Origin: Tychonema sp. LEGE 07203
GTDB taxonomy: Bacteria; Cyanobacteriota; Cyanobacteriia; Cyanobacteriales; Microcoleaceae
Direction: 5' to 3'
DNA length: 53,169 nucleotides
NCBI RefSeq assembly: GCF_015207285.1
Contig: NZ_JADEXD010000019.1
Coordinates: 1 to 53,169 of the forward strand
The position numbers and the translations under genes are program-made. Under the pieces are notes generated by a model, which saw only the letters and a list, made by a program, of their open reading frames with translations, did no database searches and had not been told where the DNA came from. This document shows, one piece after another, positions 35,344 through 45,752 of the stretch (its first letter is position 1; each line of letters starts with the position of its first letter).

Positions 35344-38300
35344 ACAATAAACCTGTGATTATTTGCGTGGATGACGAGCCGATAATTCTTGAAAGTTTGA
35401 AAATTGAGTTAAAAAAAGCCCTGGGAGAAGAACACTTATTAGAAATTGCTGAAGGGGCCGAAGATGCTTTAGAGTTAATAGATGAATTGTTGGCAGAGGG
35501 CAGCGAAATCGTGGCGGTGATTTCTGACTATCTGATGCCGAATATTAAAGGGGACGAATTGCTGAAGCAGATTCACAAAATTTTGCCCAAAACTATCAAA
35601 ATTATGCTGACGGGGCAAGCAGACCTTGAAGCTGTGGCAAATACTATTAAATATGCTAAGTTGTACCGATACATATCGAAGCCTTGGCAGTCAGAAGATT
35701 TGAAGTTGACTGTAAAAGAAGCGGTCAACAGCTATTTTATGGAGAAGCAATTAGCGGAACAAAACGCTCAACTCCAAACGCTGAATCAAGAATTGGAAAC
35801 TTTAGTGGAGGAACGGACTGCACAACTGCGCTTGTCTGAGGAAAAGTTTGCTAAAGCTTTTCGTTCTTCTCCTAACCCGATTACTATTACCAGATTTAAA
35901 GACGGTAGTTATTTAGAAATTAATGAGGCTTTTTGCCAGACAATCGGTTATTCGGCAGCAGAAATTCTCGATCGCACGGCGCTCGATTTCAATCTTTGGG
36001 AAAGTATAGAAGCCCGGGCAAAGTTGTTTGAAATGTTAGGGGAACAACAAATTGTTCGCAACTACGAATTTGATTGGTACACTAAAACTGGGGAACTCAG
36101 AACCGGACTGCTGTCTGCTGAAATCATTGAAATTCATGGCGAAACCTGCGTGATTTCTGTGATTCAAGATATTAGCGATCGCAAATTGGCAGAAGAAAAA
36201 CTCCGCGCTTTAGCGGCTTCTTTAGCCGCAGCGCAAAGAATCGCCCGCCTCGGCAATTGGGAATGCGATTTCTCTGCCAATACAACTACTTGGTCGGAAG
36301 AATTATCTCAAGTTTTTGGTCTCGGTTCAACCCGGGCTGCGCCAACACTAGCTGAGTTTTCGCAATACGTGCATCCCGACGATCGGCAAAAATGGCAAAC
36401 AACGATCGACACTGCTATTGCTAGCGGGCAATGCTACAGTCTGGAATTTAGAATTGTGCGGCCTGAAGCGACAATTGCTGCGGATAATTTCCCGTCAGAA
36501 ACAAGTGAAGGCGGCTTCATCCGTTACATCGAATCCAGAGGAGAAACAGTTGTCAACCAACAAGGACAAGTGACAAAACTTTTCACAACTTTGATGGACA
36601 TTACCGCCCGCAAGCTGGCAGAAATAGCCCTAGCAGAGAGCGAAGAAAAATATCGCCATTTAGTTGAAACTTCCCAAGATATGATCTGGTCTTGCGATGC
36701 CCGAGGACACATTACTTTTGTGAACCAAGCAGCCAAACAAATCTACGGTTACGAAGCTGAAGAAATGCTCGGATGTTCTTTTACCGATTTCTTGGCACCC
36801 GGACAAATAGACTGGAACAGGGAACTTCAGGAGCGATTGTTGACGGGAGATGATGTGTTTCAGTACGAAAGTGTAGTAATAGGAAAAGATAGCCGATCGA
36901 TCGATGTCAACACGAAGGCGATCGCGCGATTGGACGCAGAGGGAAATATCACAGGCATGACAGGAACAGCTAGCGATATTACTGAGCGCAAACAAGCAGA
37001 AACAGCCCTGAAAAAAGCCAAAGAAGAAGCTGACAGAGCCAACAGGGCAAAAAGCGAATTCCTCTCGAATATGAGCCACGAATTGCGAACTCCCCTCAAC
37101 GCAATTCTCGGTTTCACCCAACTGCTTGCCCGTGCGGCAGTCCTCGATGCCGACCAACAGCAATACTTAGGAATTATTAGCCGCAGCGGGGAACATTTGC
37201 TGGATCTGATCAACAATATTCTGCATATGTCAAAAATTGAAGTCGGGCTGGTAACAGTTAACAACAGTACCTTCGACTTGCACAGAATGCTAAAAAATAC
37301 TGAAGAAATGCTGAAGCTGCCAGCGGAGAAAAAAGGGTTGCAGTTGATTTTTGATTCGATTCCAGACTTACCTCAATATGTAGAAACAGATGAAAGCAAG
37401 TTGCGCCAAGTATTGATTAATGTGGTGGGAAATGCGATCAAGTTTACGGCGGAAGGTGGTGTTAATTTGAGGGTAAAACACGAGCTGCTGTCAAACAAAA
37501 ATCGCCGAGAAATTCCGCCGATTGACAATTGCTGCTTGCAATTTGAAGTTGAAGACACGGGTGCGGGAATTTCAGTCCAAGAAATGGAGAATTTGTTTAA
37601 ACCTTTTGTGCAAACAGAAAGCGGGAGAAAAGCTCAAGAAGGATCTGGTTTAGGCTTGCCGATCAGCAAACAGTTCGTGGAGTTAATGGGAGGAAAAATG
37701 ACCGTAACAAGCAGTCTGGGCAACGGCAGTATTTTTAGATTTGATGTTAAAGTTTCGCTGCCCAATGCAGTGGAAATTCAGGTGGCTCAAACAGCGCGTT
37801 TGGTTGTGGGGCTGGAACCGGGACAGCCGGAATACCGGATTTTAGTTGTTGACGATCGCCTGGAAAGCCGCTTGCTGTTGGTTAGAATGCTGGCATCGCT
37901 CGGCTTTAGCGTGCGGGAGGCTGAAAATGGGGTTGAAGCTGTGTCGGTGTGGTCGAGTTGGGAACCTCATTTGATTTGGATGGATATGCGGATGCCGGTG
38001 ATGGACGGCTACGAAGCTACTAAACAAATTAAAGCGCATTTGAAGGGTCAAGCAACGGTGATTATTGCTCTGACGGCGAGTGCTTTTGATGAGGAGCGAT
38101 CGATGATTTTGTCTGCTGGTTGCGATGATTTTGTGGCGAAGCCTTTTCGGGAGCAAGTGATTCTGGAAAAGATGGCTAAGTATCTGGGAGTTCGCTATGT
38201 TTACGATCGAGCTGCTCCGCCGAGTTCTGATGCTGTTGCGCCCGGTGACGCTTGCGTACCTGAAACTGCTGATATACCTTTTACGCTGAATGCTTCACTG

Positions 38301-38495
38301 TTTGAAGGTATGCCGGCCCAATGGGTTGATGAATTGTACGCTGCGGCGGATGCGGTTGATAACGAGCTGATTTTTGAGCTGCTGTCGTCGATTCCTGGGA
38401 TTCATCCTGATTTCGGCAGGGCGATCGCCGATTTGGCTAATAACTTCCGGTGCGATCGGATTATCGATTTGATTGAGGAGTTTAGAAATCTTTGA
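35340..38495 (+). CDS. Hybrid histidine kinase REC-PAS-PAS-PAS-HisKA-HATPase-REC
   Basis: This 1051-residue cytoplasmic protein has an N-terminal receiver (Asp63 in SDYLMPN), a coiled coil (about 130-165), three PAS domains (about 168-280, 295-430, 435-555), HisKA with [11 protein letters not shown] (His580), HATPase (EDTGAGIS, GSGLGLPISKQF), a second receiver (Asp882 in WMDMRMPVMDG) and an ~75-residue C-terminal helical tail (MPAQWVDELYAAADA...RIIDLIEEF). The tail recurs in the kinase at 38913 and has no obvious HPt histidine. Start ATG overlaps the preceding receiver (ATGA). Receivers at both ends suggest input from another kinase and internal phosphorelay. Confidence 0.93.
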   Translation: MNNKPVIICVDDEPIILESLKIELKKALGEEHLLEIAEGAEDALELIDELLAEGSEIVAVISDYLMPNIKGDELLKQIHKILPKTIKIMLTGQADLEAVANTIKYAKLYRYISKPWQSEDLKLTVKEAVNSYFMEKQLAEQNAQLQTLNQELETLVEERTAQLRLSEEKFAKAFRSSPNPITITRFKDGSYLEINEAFCQTIGYSAAEILDRTALDFNLWESIEARAKLFEMLGEQQIVRNYEFDWYTKTGELRTGLLSAEIIEIHGETCVISVIQDISDRKLAEEKLRALAASLAAAQRIARLGNWECDFSANTTTWSEELSQVFGLGSTRAAPTLAEFSQYVHPDDRQKWQTTIDTAIASGQCYSLEFRIVRPEATIAADNFPSETSEGGFIRYIESRGETVVNQQGQVTKLFTTLMDITARKLAEIALAESEEKYRHLVETSQDMIWSCDARGHITFVNQAAKQIYGYEAEEMLGCSFTDFLAPGQIDWNRELQERLLTGDDVFQYESVVIGKDSRSIDVNTKAIARLDAEGNITGMTGTASDITERKQAETALKKAKEEADRANRAKSEFLSNMSHELRTPLNAILGFTQLLARAAVLDADQQQYLGIISRSGEHLLDLINNILHMSKIEVGLVTVNNSTFDLHRMLKNTEEMLKLPAEKKGLQLIFDSIPDLPQYVETDESKLRQVLINVVGNAIKFTAEGGVNLRVKHELLSNKNRREIPPIDNCCLQFEVEDTGAGISVQEMENLFKPFVQTESGRKAQEGSGLGLPISKQFVELMGGKMTVTSSLGNGSIFRFDVKVSLPNAVEIQVAQTARLVVGLEPGQPEYRILVVDDRLESRLLLVRMLASLGFSVREAENGVEAVSVWSSWEPHLIWMDMRMPVMDGYEATKQIKAHLKGQATVIIALTASAFDEERSMILSAGCDDFVAKPFREQVILEKMAKYLGVRYVYDRAAPPSSDAVAPGDACVPETADIPFTLNASLFEGMPAQWVDELYAAADAVDNELIFELLSSIPGIHPDFGRAIADLANNFRCDRIIDLIEEFRNL

Positions 38496-38912
38496 AGGAA
38501 GCAGGAAGCAGGAAGAAGAAAGAGGGGCGGGTTCGGGATGATTGATGATTTAGGTCGATCGACTATTTCATTCCCGGCTGCATAACCTATATATGTAGGG
38601 ATCGCCGAAGAGCACATTACCGCTATAATTAGCGCGTAAAACCACTTTTTGGCCTTATACCATTTTTGTAAAGATGTGCTGTGGATGAAGTCTTAGCCCC
38701 CCCGAAATCGCGGGGGGTTGGGGGGTAATATCTAGTGCTACTTTATGAAATTTGCCTGAGTGCTATCCCCGTTTAAAAACACCGGTTTCTTGGGTTTGTG
38801 CTAGTAAGTTCTGTAAAGATACAAGTAGTCGATTCACGAGCCAATGCTATAATGACGGTTTAACAACTTTTGATAATTTCAGCAATTCTCAATTTAACAA
38901 AAAATACCATCA
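38496..38912. other. Spacer with a G/C-run palindrome and possible promoter
   Basis: GGAAGCA heptamers follow the preceding gene (38494-38515). At about 38696-38717 CCCCCCCG and CGGGGGG face each other, a GC-rich palindrome frequent in cyanobacterial spacers. An extended -10 element (TGCTATAAT, 38845-38853) lies 60 bases before the next gene and may be its promoter. Confidence 0.45.
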
Positions 38913-40850
38913 ATGACCGAAAATCAAACAGCAGATAATAAAGGCAACATATTAATTGTTGACGACACCCCAGAAAATTTGCAAGTTTTATCAGCCACCC
39001 TCTCCGAGCGGGGCTATAAAGTCCGTGGCGTAATTAACGGCAAAATGGCAATCCGAGCCGCGCGATCTGGTTCTCCAGATTTGATTTTGCTCGACATCAA
39101 AATGCCGGAAATGGACGGCTACGAAGTTTGCACGCAGCTCAAAGCCGATCCGAAGACAGCAGAAATTCCTGTTATTTTTATCAGCGCTTTAGATGAAGTA
39201 TTGGACAAAGTAACCGCCTTTCAAGTTGGAGGGGTAGATTACATCACAAAACCCTTTCAAATAGAAGAAGTTTTAGCGCGAATCGAGCACCAACTGACTA
39301 TCCAAAGACTGAAAAGACAATTGCTCGATCGCAATACCGAACTGCAACAAGAAATAATAGAACGCAAAAAAGCCGAAGAAGCTGCCGCCGCTGCATCCCT
39401 AGCAAAAAGTCAATTCGTTGCCAACATGAGCCACGAATTGCGGACTCCCCTGAACGCCATCCTGGGTTTTACCGAAGTCATGAGCCGCGACTCTTTGCTG
39501 AGCCACGAAAACATCGAAAACCTCGGCATTATTAACCGCAGCGGTCAACATTTGCTGGAACTAATTAACGATGTTTTAGACTTGTCGAAAATAGAAGCCG
39601 GGATAATTGGCTTAGACGAACGCAGCTTTGACCTTTATCAACTCCTCGACACTCTCGAAGAGATGTTTCAAATCAAAGCTGAAACCAAAAATTTGCAACT
39701 GAGATTTTCCGTGGATGTCAATGTTCCCCAATATATAAAAACTGATGAAAAAAAGCTGCGCGTCTGCTTGATCAACCTGCTGGCAAATGCCATGAAATTT
39801 ACCAAAGACGGCGGCAGCATTTGGCTGCGCGCGAGCGTGGAAGGCAAGCACCAGAATGCAGTATCGGAAATTTCTCCTAATTCTAGCAGCGCCGAACAAT
39901 ATTTCATTTTGTTTGAAGTTGAAGATACGGGAGTCGGCATAGCAGCAGCAGAAATTGATACTTTATTTGATGCTTTCGTGCAAACAGAAGCGGGCAAACA
40001 AGCGGCTGACGGTACCGGATTGGGTTTAACAATTACTAAAAAATATGTAGAAATAATGGGGGGAGAGATTTGGGCAGACAGTGTTTTAGGCGAGGGAACC
40101 AGTTTTAAATTCAACATCCGAGTATTTGCTGCTATTTCGTCGGAAATAAAAGTCGCGACTTTGCAGCGGGTAATCGGATTGGAACCAGATCGACCAGTTT
40201 ATCGGATTTTAGCAGTTGACGACAATCAAGAAAATCGGCTGCTGCTGGTGAAAATACTGCAACCAATTGGTTTTGAAGTCAGAGAAGCCGAAAACGGCCT
40301 CCAAGCTGTTGAACTTTGGGAAAGTTGGCAGCCCGATTTAATTTGGCTGGATACGCGAATGCCAGTAATGGACGGTTTTGAAGCTGTCAGACAAATTAGA
40401 GCTAAAGAGGAAGCAACTAAGCCGCGAACTGTAATTATTGCTTTGACTGCTAGCACTTTTGAGGAAAGAAAAGGCGAAATTATTGCCGCAGGTTGCGACG
40501 ATTTTGTGCGGAAACCTTTTCAAGAACAAATCCTTTTTGATAAGATGGCTTGCTACTTGGGAGCGCGCTATATTTATCAAGAGTTGCCCCGACTGGAACC
40601 GGGAGCTTTGCGGCGTTATTTGGCCAGCGAAAAACCTGATTCATTTTTCCTGCCGCTGCTTGCCCAGATGCCTCGAGGTTGGGTGCAGGAACTCTACGGC
40701 GCAGCTAATGATGTTAATGAAGAGCTGGCGATTCAAATTGTCGATCGCATTTCTGAAAGTCATCCAATTTTAGCTGAGGCTTTAAAAGATTTGCTTGTCG
40801 ATTACCGGCTCGACAGGATAATTGATTTAACTCAATCTAGTTTAAAATAA
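38913..40850 (+). CDS. Hybrid histidine kinase REC-HisKA-HATPase-REC
   Basis: This 645-residue cytoplasmic protein starts with a receiver (Asp61, LLDIKMPEMDG), followed directly by HisKA with [11 protein letters not shown] (His174), HATPase ([20 protein letters not shown]), a C-terminal receiver (Asp480, WLDTRMPVMDG) and a helical tail (MPRGWVQELYGAANDV...RIIDLTQ). It has no separate sensor domain, so the N-terminal receiver is probably the input. It is very similar in order and tail to the hybrid kinase at 35340. The stop at 40850 is followed at once by the next ATG. It probably forms an operon with the kinase at 40851. Confidence 0.93.
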   Translation: MTENQTADNKGNILIVDDTPENLQVLSATLSERGYKVRGVINGKMAIRAARSGSPDLILLDIKMPEMDGYEVCTQLKADPKTAEIPVIFISALDEVLDKVTAFQVGGVDYITKPFQIEEVLARIEHQLTIQRLKRQLLDRNTELQQEIIERKKAEEAAAAASLAKSQFVANMSHELRTPLNAILGFTEVMSRDSLLSHENIENLGIINRSGQHLLELINDVLDLSKIEAGIIGLDERSFDLYQLLDTLEEMFQIKAETKNLQLRFSVDVNVPQYIKTDEKKLRVCLINLLANAMKFTKDGGSIWLRASVEGKHQNAVSEISPNSSSAEQYFILFEVEDTGVGIAAAEIDTLFDAFVQTEAGKQAADGTGLGLTITKKYVEIMGGEIWADSVLGEGTSFKFNIRVFAAISSEIKVATLQRVIGLEPDRPVYRILAVDDNQENRLLLVKILQPIGFEVREAENGLQAVELWESWQPDLIWLDTRMPVMDGFEAVRQIRAKEEATKPRTVIIALTASTFEERKGEIIAAGCDDFVRKPFQEQILFDKMACYLGARYIYQELPRLEPGALRRYLASEKPDSFFLPLLAQMPRGWVQELYGAANDVNEELAIQIVDRISESHPILAEALKDLLVDYRLDRIIDLTQSSLK

Positions 40851-42758
40851 ATGGATAACAGCCCAATTAAAATATTGGTGGTAGACGATCAACCGAGCAA
40901 TCTGCGGTTTTTATCCAAACTGCTAACAGCCCAGGGGTATCAAGTTTACCGAGCTATTTGCGGTCAACTGGCATTGAATTGTGCGATCGCCCATTGCCCG
41001 GATTTAATTTTGCTCGACATTAGAATGCCGGAAATGAACGGTTATGAAGTTTGTCGCCGACTGAAATCGACACCGGAAACCGCACAAATTCCGGTGATTT
41101 TTTTAAGCGTACTAGACGATATTAATGATAAATTACAAGCTTTTCGAGTTGGTGGCGCGGACTATATTGCTAAACCCTTTCAAATAGAAGAAGTTTTAGC
41201 GCGCATCGACAAGCAAGTCAGCTTGCAAAAACTGCAACAGCAACTAAAAGAACAAAACGCTCAACTGCAACAGTCGCAGTTGCTGCTTGCTAGCGTCTTA
41301 AATAGTTCCTTAGACGGTGTGGTGGCTTATTCTGCCGTCCGCAACAATCAGGGAAATATTGTGGATTTCCAGTTGCTGTTAGTCAACCGTGCTGCTGAAA
41401 AAATTTCGGATAGGCCATTAAATGAGATAGTTGGCAAGTATTTGCTGGCAGAAATTCCCCAAATTCGCAACAGCAGGTTATTTGATTTGTACGTTTCTGT
41501 GGTAGAAACAGGAGAAACTGTAGACCAAGAATTTTATTACGAATGCGATCGAGATCCAGGTGTTTGGCTGCACCTTGTCGCGGTCAAATTAAACGACGGT
41601 CTGGCAGTAACATTTCGCAATATAACCGATCGCAAACAAGCGGAAATTGCCCTGCGAGAAAGCGAAGAACGCTTCCGCGCGATCTTCGAGCAAGCGGCAG
41701 TCGGCATAGCGAAAACTGCGCTGTGCGGTCAATTTATACGGGTGAATCCCGGCTTTTGTCAAATTGTCCGCTATGCAGAATCGGAATTGTTGCAGCTTCA
41801 TTGGCGGGCAATTACTCATCCCGATGACATCGAAGCTGACACGGAATACGTGCGCTTGCTGTTGTCCGGGGAGATGTCAACTTTTTCTGTGGAAAAGCGT
41901 TTGATCTGCAAAGATGGAGAAGTGCGCTGGGCGAACGTTACTGTTTCGACAATACGCGACGCTGAGGGGACGGCGCAGTATTTGATTTGTGCGATCGAGG
42001 ATATTTCCGAGCGCAAGCTGGTACAAGAACTGCTGCAAGCGAGTTTAGAGACTCAAACCCGCTACGCTGAAGAATTAACTCGTTCTAATGCCGAACTAGA
42101 ACAGTTTGCCTACGTGGCTTCTCACGATTTGCAAGCGCCTTTGAGTACGATTGCCGGCTACGCTAAACTATTAGAAAAGCGCTGTCACAACCAATTTGAC
42201 GATCGAGAAAATAAATTTATCGGAAATATTGTTAATTCTTGCGTGCGGATGCAGGCGCTGATTGATGATTTGCTGGAGTATTCGCGGGTTAGTCGCAGTC
42301 AGAAACGTTTCGATTTGATTGATTGCAATCTGGTTTTTGAGGATGCTTGCGCTAATTTGCAGTTGGCGGTGCGCCAGAATGAAGCTACTGTAACTAGGGG
42401 CGATTTGCCCAGGATCGCAGGTGACAGTTTTCAACTGCTGCAACTGTTTCAAAATTTAATTGGCAATGCGATTAAGTACCGCAGCAGATGCGCGCCGGTG
42501 GTGCGGGTGGGCGCTGAACGTCAGGGGGATAACTGGGTGTTTTCGGTGCAGGACAACGGTATTGGCATTGCCGAACAGCACCAGCCGCGAATTTTTCAGA
42601 TTTTTCAGCGGTTGCACACGCAAAAAGAGTATTCGGGAACGGGTATCGGTTTAGCGATTTGTCAAAGAATTGTCGATCGGCACGGCGGCCGCCTTTGGGT
42701 AGAATCAACGCCCGGTAGAGGCTCGACTTTTTATTTTTGTATTCCTGTAGCAAAGTGA
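40851..42758 (+). CDS. Receiver-PAS-PAS histidine kinase (phytochrome-type HisKA)
   Basis: This 635-residue protein has an N-terminal receiver (Asp56, LLDIRMPEMNG), two PAS domains (about 145-265 and 275-395) and a phytochrome-type HisKA (SHDLQAPLSTIAGY, His425) with HATPase (DNGIGI, GTGIGLAICQRI). The second PAS ([15 protein letters not shown]) resembles PAS 8 of the giant kinase at 45753 ([15 protein letters not shown]). There is no C-terminal receiver. It starts directly after the upstream hybrid kinase stop, suggesting translational coupling and a phosphate transfer path between the two. No separate output gene follows within 600 bases. Confidence 0.92.
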   Translation: MDNSPIKILVVDDQPSNLRFLSKLLTAQGYQVYRAICGQLALNCAIAHCPDLILLDIRMPEMNGYEVCRRLKSTPETAQIPVIFLSVLDDINDKLQAFRVGGADYIAKPFQIEEVLARIDKQVSLQKLQQQLKEQNAQLQQSQLLLASVLNSSLDGVVAYSAVRNNQGNIVDFQLLLVNRAAEKISDRPLNEIVGKYLLAEIPQIRNSRLFDLYVSVVETGETVDQEFYYECDRDPGVWLHLVAVKLNDGLAVTFRNITDRKQAEIALRESEERFRAIFEQAAVGIAKTALCGQFIRVNPGFCQIVRYAESELLQLHWRAITHPDDIEADTEYVRLLLSGEMSTFSVEKRLICKDGEVRWANVTVSTIRDAEGTAQYLICAIEDISERKLVQELLQASLETQTRYAEELTRSNAELEQFAYVASHDLQAPLSTIAGYAKLLEKRCHNQFDDRENKFIGNIVNSCVRMQALIDDLLEYSRVSRSQKRFDLIDCNLVFEDACANLQLAVRQNEATVTRGDLPRIAGDSFQLLQLFQNLIGNAIKYRSRCAPVVRVGAERQGDNWVFSVQDNGIGIAEQHQPRIFQIFQRLHTQKEYSGTGIGLAICQRIVDRHGGRLWVESTPGRGSTFYFCIPVAK

Positions 42759-43361
42759 AGTCAGCAGTCGGCCACCATTAATCTACAGCTATTTGAGATT
42801 TGAGATTTTAGATGGGGGAATTGGGGCCTTGGGCGTTGGGCATTGGGAATGGCTGTCCGGGTTTGGATTGCGGGCTGACATTTGGATCTTTTTTTGGGAA
42901 ACTGGTTTTACTTAAACTTTAAATAACTTTATGTTTTCTTTACACAAATGGTCGTAAAAGTGTAGCATATTCACTGATGACATTCTGTTCAAAATCCATC
43001 AAGATAAATGTATTGGTTCGATCCTTCTACAATTTAAAAATCAGCGGTGCGTGCAAGACTTGTCAGTTTATTTCTTATTTATCCAGAGCATCTTGCTTTG
43101 GGATGCAGTAGTTTACCTAGTAATTCGGGGACTAGCATTTGTGGTGTCTTTGCTGTTGGCAGGTTCTCGGACAGGCTGCCAAGTGAAACAAGCAGGATTC
43201 GCAAGCCTTTGCCAATCAAGCAAAATCCCAATTTACTGCAACACAAAATCAATTTTTCCAGCTTGGTTTGCCGGATGAAGACCACAGATGCTTTGCAGGC
43301 GATCGGAGGGCGATCGCCCGTCCCGCCACTTCACAAAATCCTTTCGTGGTGAGGCAAAGCT
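42759..43361. other. Gene-free spacer with heptamer-like repeats
   Basis: GGGCGTTGGGCATTGGG-type repeats lie at about 42815-42850. The open frames near 43047-43352 are in different overlapping phases, lack a plausible start and are not called. No terminator or promoter was convincing. Confidence 0.45.
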
Positions 43362-43817
43362 GTGAATTATAACCAGAAAAAATTTACTCTTTTAATCGCC
43401 AACGATGACGAGGATACGCGCTTTTTGATGCAGGAAGCAATGCGAGAAGTTCGATTGGCAATTAAAATCGAATTTGTGGAAAATGGAGAAGAAGTGCTAG
43501 ACTATTTGTACCGTCGCGGTGAATATGCTGGTAGCAGCAATTGGCACCAGCCAGACTTGATACTTTTGGATCTGAATATGCCGCGGCTGGACGGGCGAGA
43601 AACACTAACTTCGATCAGAGCTGACCCGGATTTGCAACAAATTCCGGTGGCGATCCTCACAACGTCGCACCGCAGCGGAGATATCTTGCTTTGCTACCGC
43701 TTGGGTGCTAATTCTTTCATATCCAAACCTGTCACTTTTGAAGGATTGGTTGAGGTAATGAAGATTTTATGTGAGTATTGGTTTGAAATCGTTTCGCTCC
43801 CGCGCCGGGATCTGTAA
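43362..43817 (+). CDS. Rcp1-like single-domain response regulator
   Basis: This 151-residue receiver is of the type partnered with phytochrome-like kinases in cyanobacteria (Rcp1 family). Features are an acidic pocket in IANDDEDTR, a long loop GEYAGSSNWHQPDLILLD before the phosphoacceptor Asp70, the Thr/Ser in ILTTSHRSGD and the Lys in FISKPVTF. The insertion between strand 2 and Asp is characteristic of the family. The start is GTG 43362 with GTGAGG a few bases upstream. It lies between a phytochrome-type kinase and the diguanylate cyclase, so it may take phosphate from the kinase at 40851 or from the giant kinase at 45753. Confidence 0.9.
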   Translation: MNYNQKKFTLLIANDDEDTRFLMQEAMREVRLAIKIEFVENGEEVLDYLYRRGEYAGSSNWHQPDLILLDLNMPRLDGRETLTSIRADPDLQQIPVAILTTSHRSGDILLCYRLGANSFISKPVTFEGLVEVMKILCEYWFEIVSLPRRDL

Positions 43818-43941
43818 GCTTTAATTGATGGCTAGATGGATAGTTTGAGGGTAAACTGCATTTGATAGACCGACATATTGCAGGGTAAGTATAGATTTCA
43901 AAACAAAAAAATTCATTCAACTCGCTGCGAACGCTATAGTT

Positions 43942-45600
43942 GTGTTAACACGTAACCAATGTCTAAAAATTTTGTTGGTTGAGGATGACCTCGCAGATGC
44001 GACGCTGATCGAAGACCTTTTAGGCTCATTCAGCGAGTCTTTGTTTTGCCTTCAAACTGTTAAGTCTCTGGAGAAAGGACTGGCGTGTCTGGAAGCAGAA
44101 AAGTTTGACGCGGTACTGTTAGATTTGTCAGTATCTGACTGTGTGGGGGGAAGCGAGGAGATAGCCGTATTGAAAGCCCGATCGCCCACAGTGCCGGTGG
44201 TGGTGCTGACAGATATCAACGACGATGATACGGCGCTGTCGCTATTGCGATCGGGCGCTCAAGATTGTTTGGTAAAGGGAAGATTTCACAGAACTCTGCT
44301 GGTGCGGGCAATCCATTACGCGATCGAACGCCAGCGCATCGAAGAACAGTTGCGGCAGCAAGCTATCCGAGAACGGCTGCTGGGACAAATGATCGAACAT
44401 ATTCGATCGTCAATAGACGCGGCGAGCATTCTCCAAAGTACCGTCGCAGAAGTGCGCCAATTTCTCAAAACAGACCGCGTTTTAATTTATCGCTGTCAGG
44501 ATTGGGCATCTCAACTCGACGGGGAAGAGCAAAAAGGTGCGATCGTCGCAGGTGATGGTTTGCCGTTGGATTATATTGAAAACCAAAGTATTAGTGCTGC
44601 TTTGGCGGTGTCCTGCTTTGTTTTGGTGGAATCTCAGTCGGTACAAGCAATCTCAGATGTCAGCGCTGCCGAATTGTCTGGCAGTTACAAAGAGTTGCTG
44701 GCAGATTGTGAAATTGCAGCAGTTTTAAGCGTGCCAATTTGGCAATCGGGCGACTGGGAAACGGCAAATAACAGGCTAGAAAGCACTTTTTGGGAAGCAG
44801 AAAATAAACCAGATGCAGTGGAAGATTATATCTCGTGGCAGGCTGCTCAACCGCAGGCGCAGGGTTCTAATACGCCGGATTTGAGGAGTGAAAATTGCAA
44901 TAAATTGTGGGGAATGCTGACAGCGTACAATGGCAGCGGTATCAGGGAATGGCAGCAGTGGGAAATAGATTTTTTACAGCACTTAGCAAATCAAGTGGCG
45001 ATCGCGATCGAACAATCTCAACTTTACCGCCAGCTAGCAATAGCCAATCAAAAATTGCAGCAACTGGCAACTACTGACGGACTGACGGGCATTGCCAACC
45101 GCCGCCAGTTCGATCGCGTTTTGATGCTGGAGTGGCGCAGATTGGCAAGAGAGGAACTGCCGCTTTCTTTAATTATGTTGGACATCGACTTTTTTAAACT
45201 TTACAACGAGTTTTACGGCCACGTCGGCGGCGACGATTGTTTGCGCCAAGTTGCCGGGGCGATTGCCTCTGCGGCCAAGCGGGCTGGGGATTTGACTGCC
45301 CGCTACGGCGGCGAAGAATTTGCCGTAGTGCTGCCCAATACCAGCGCCGAAGGGGCAAACGTTGTCGCCCGGAAAATTTGCGAGGATATCGCCAGCTTGA
45401 AACTGCCTCACGCGCGATCGCCCATCGGCTCTTATGTTACCCTCAGTTGCGGAATTGCCACGGCGATTCCTTCTCCCCAGGAATCTCCCTACACCCTAAT
45501 TCGCAGCGCTGACAGCGCCCTTTTTCAAGCCAAAACTGAAGGTAAAAATCGCATTTGTCACGCTAGCAGCAAGTCGGAATCTGCGCCGATTTTGATGTGA
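43942..45600 (+). CDS. Receiver-GAF diguanylate cyclase (GGDEF)
   Basis: This 552-residue protein has a receiver (Asp61, LLDLSVSD), a GAF domain (about 145-370) and a C-terminal GGDEF domain (about 375-540). The active-site motif is RYGGEEF (Gly456-Phe460), an accepted active variant, and RAGD (Arg447-Asp450) before it is the inhibitory I-site, which suggests c-di-GMP feedback control. The GAF lacks a CH cysteine, so it should not bind bilin by that route. It should convert two GTP to c-di-GMP when its receiver is phosphorylated. The start is GTG 43942 without a clear Shine-Dalgarno sequence. It is convergent with the giant kinase at 45753. Confidence 0.92.
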   Translation: MLTRNQCLKILLVEDDLADATLIEDLLGSFSESLFCLQTVKSLEKGLACLEAEKFDAVLLDLSVSDCVGGSEEIAVLKARSPTVPVVVLTDINDDDTALSLLRSGAQDCLVKGRFHRTLLVRAIHYAIERQRIEEQLRQQAIRERLLGQMIEHIRSSIDAASILQSTVAEVRQFLKTDRVLIYRCQDWASQLDGEEQKGAIVAGDGLPLDYIENQSISAALAVSCFVLVESQSVQAISDVSAAELSGSYKELLADCEIAAVLSVPIWQSGDWETANNRLESTFWEAENKPDAVEDYISWQAAQPQAQGSNTPDLRSENCNKLWGMLTAYNGSGIREWQQWEIDFLQHLANQVAIAIEQSQLYRQLAIANQKLQQLATTDGLTGIANRRQFDRVLMLEWRRLAREELPLSLIMLDIDFFKLYNEFYGHVGGDDCLRQVAGAIASAAKRAGDLTARYGGEEFAVVLPNTSAEGANVVARKICEDIASLKLPHARSPIGSYVTLSCGIATAIPSPQESPYTLIRSADSALFQAKTEGKNRICHASSKSESAPILM

Positions 45601-45752
45601 GGGAAGAATAGCATTGAATTGAATTGCATAAATCTTTGATAGATCGACCGCAGATGACAGGCAGATTAACACAGATTAACGCAGATGATTTCATTTTGAG
45701 GAAAGTCAATGAATGCAATTGTTCGTCTAATTTTTTATTGCTAATTCCTAAT

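Noticed and set aside
43047..43352. Overlapping open frames before the Rcp1-like gene
   Set aside because: Three frames compete over the same DNA, none with a convincing start or domain.
44370..45060. GAF domain of the GGDEF protein as a bilin-binding cyanobacteriochrome
   Set aside because: It has an LLADCE segment but no CH motif or DXCF motif, so bilin attachment is not supported.
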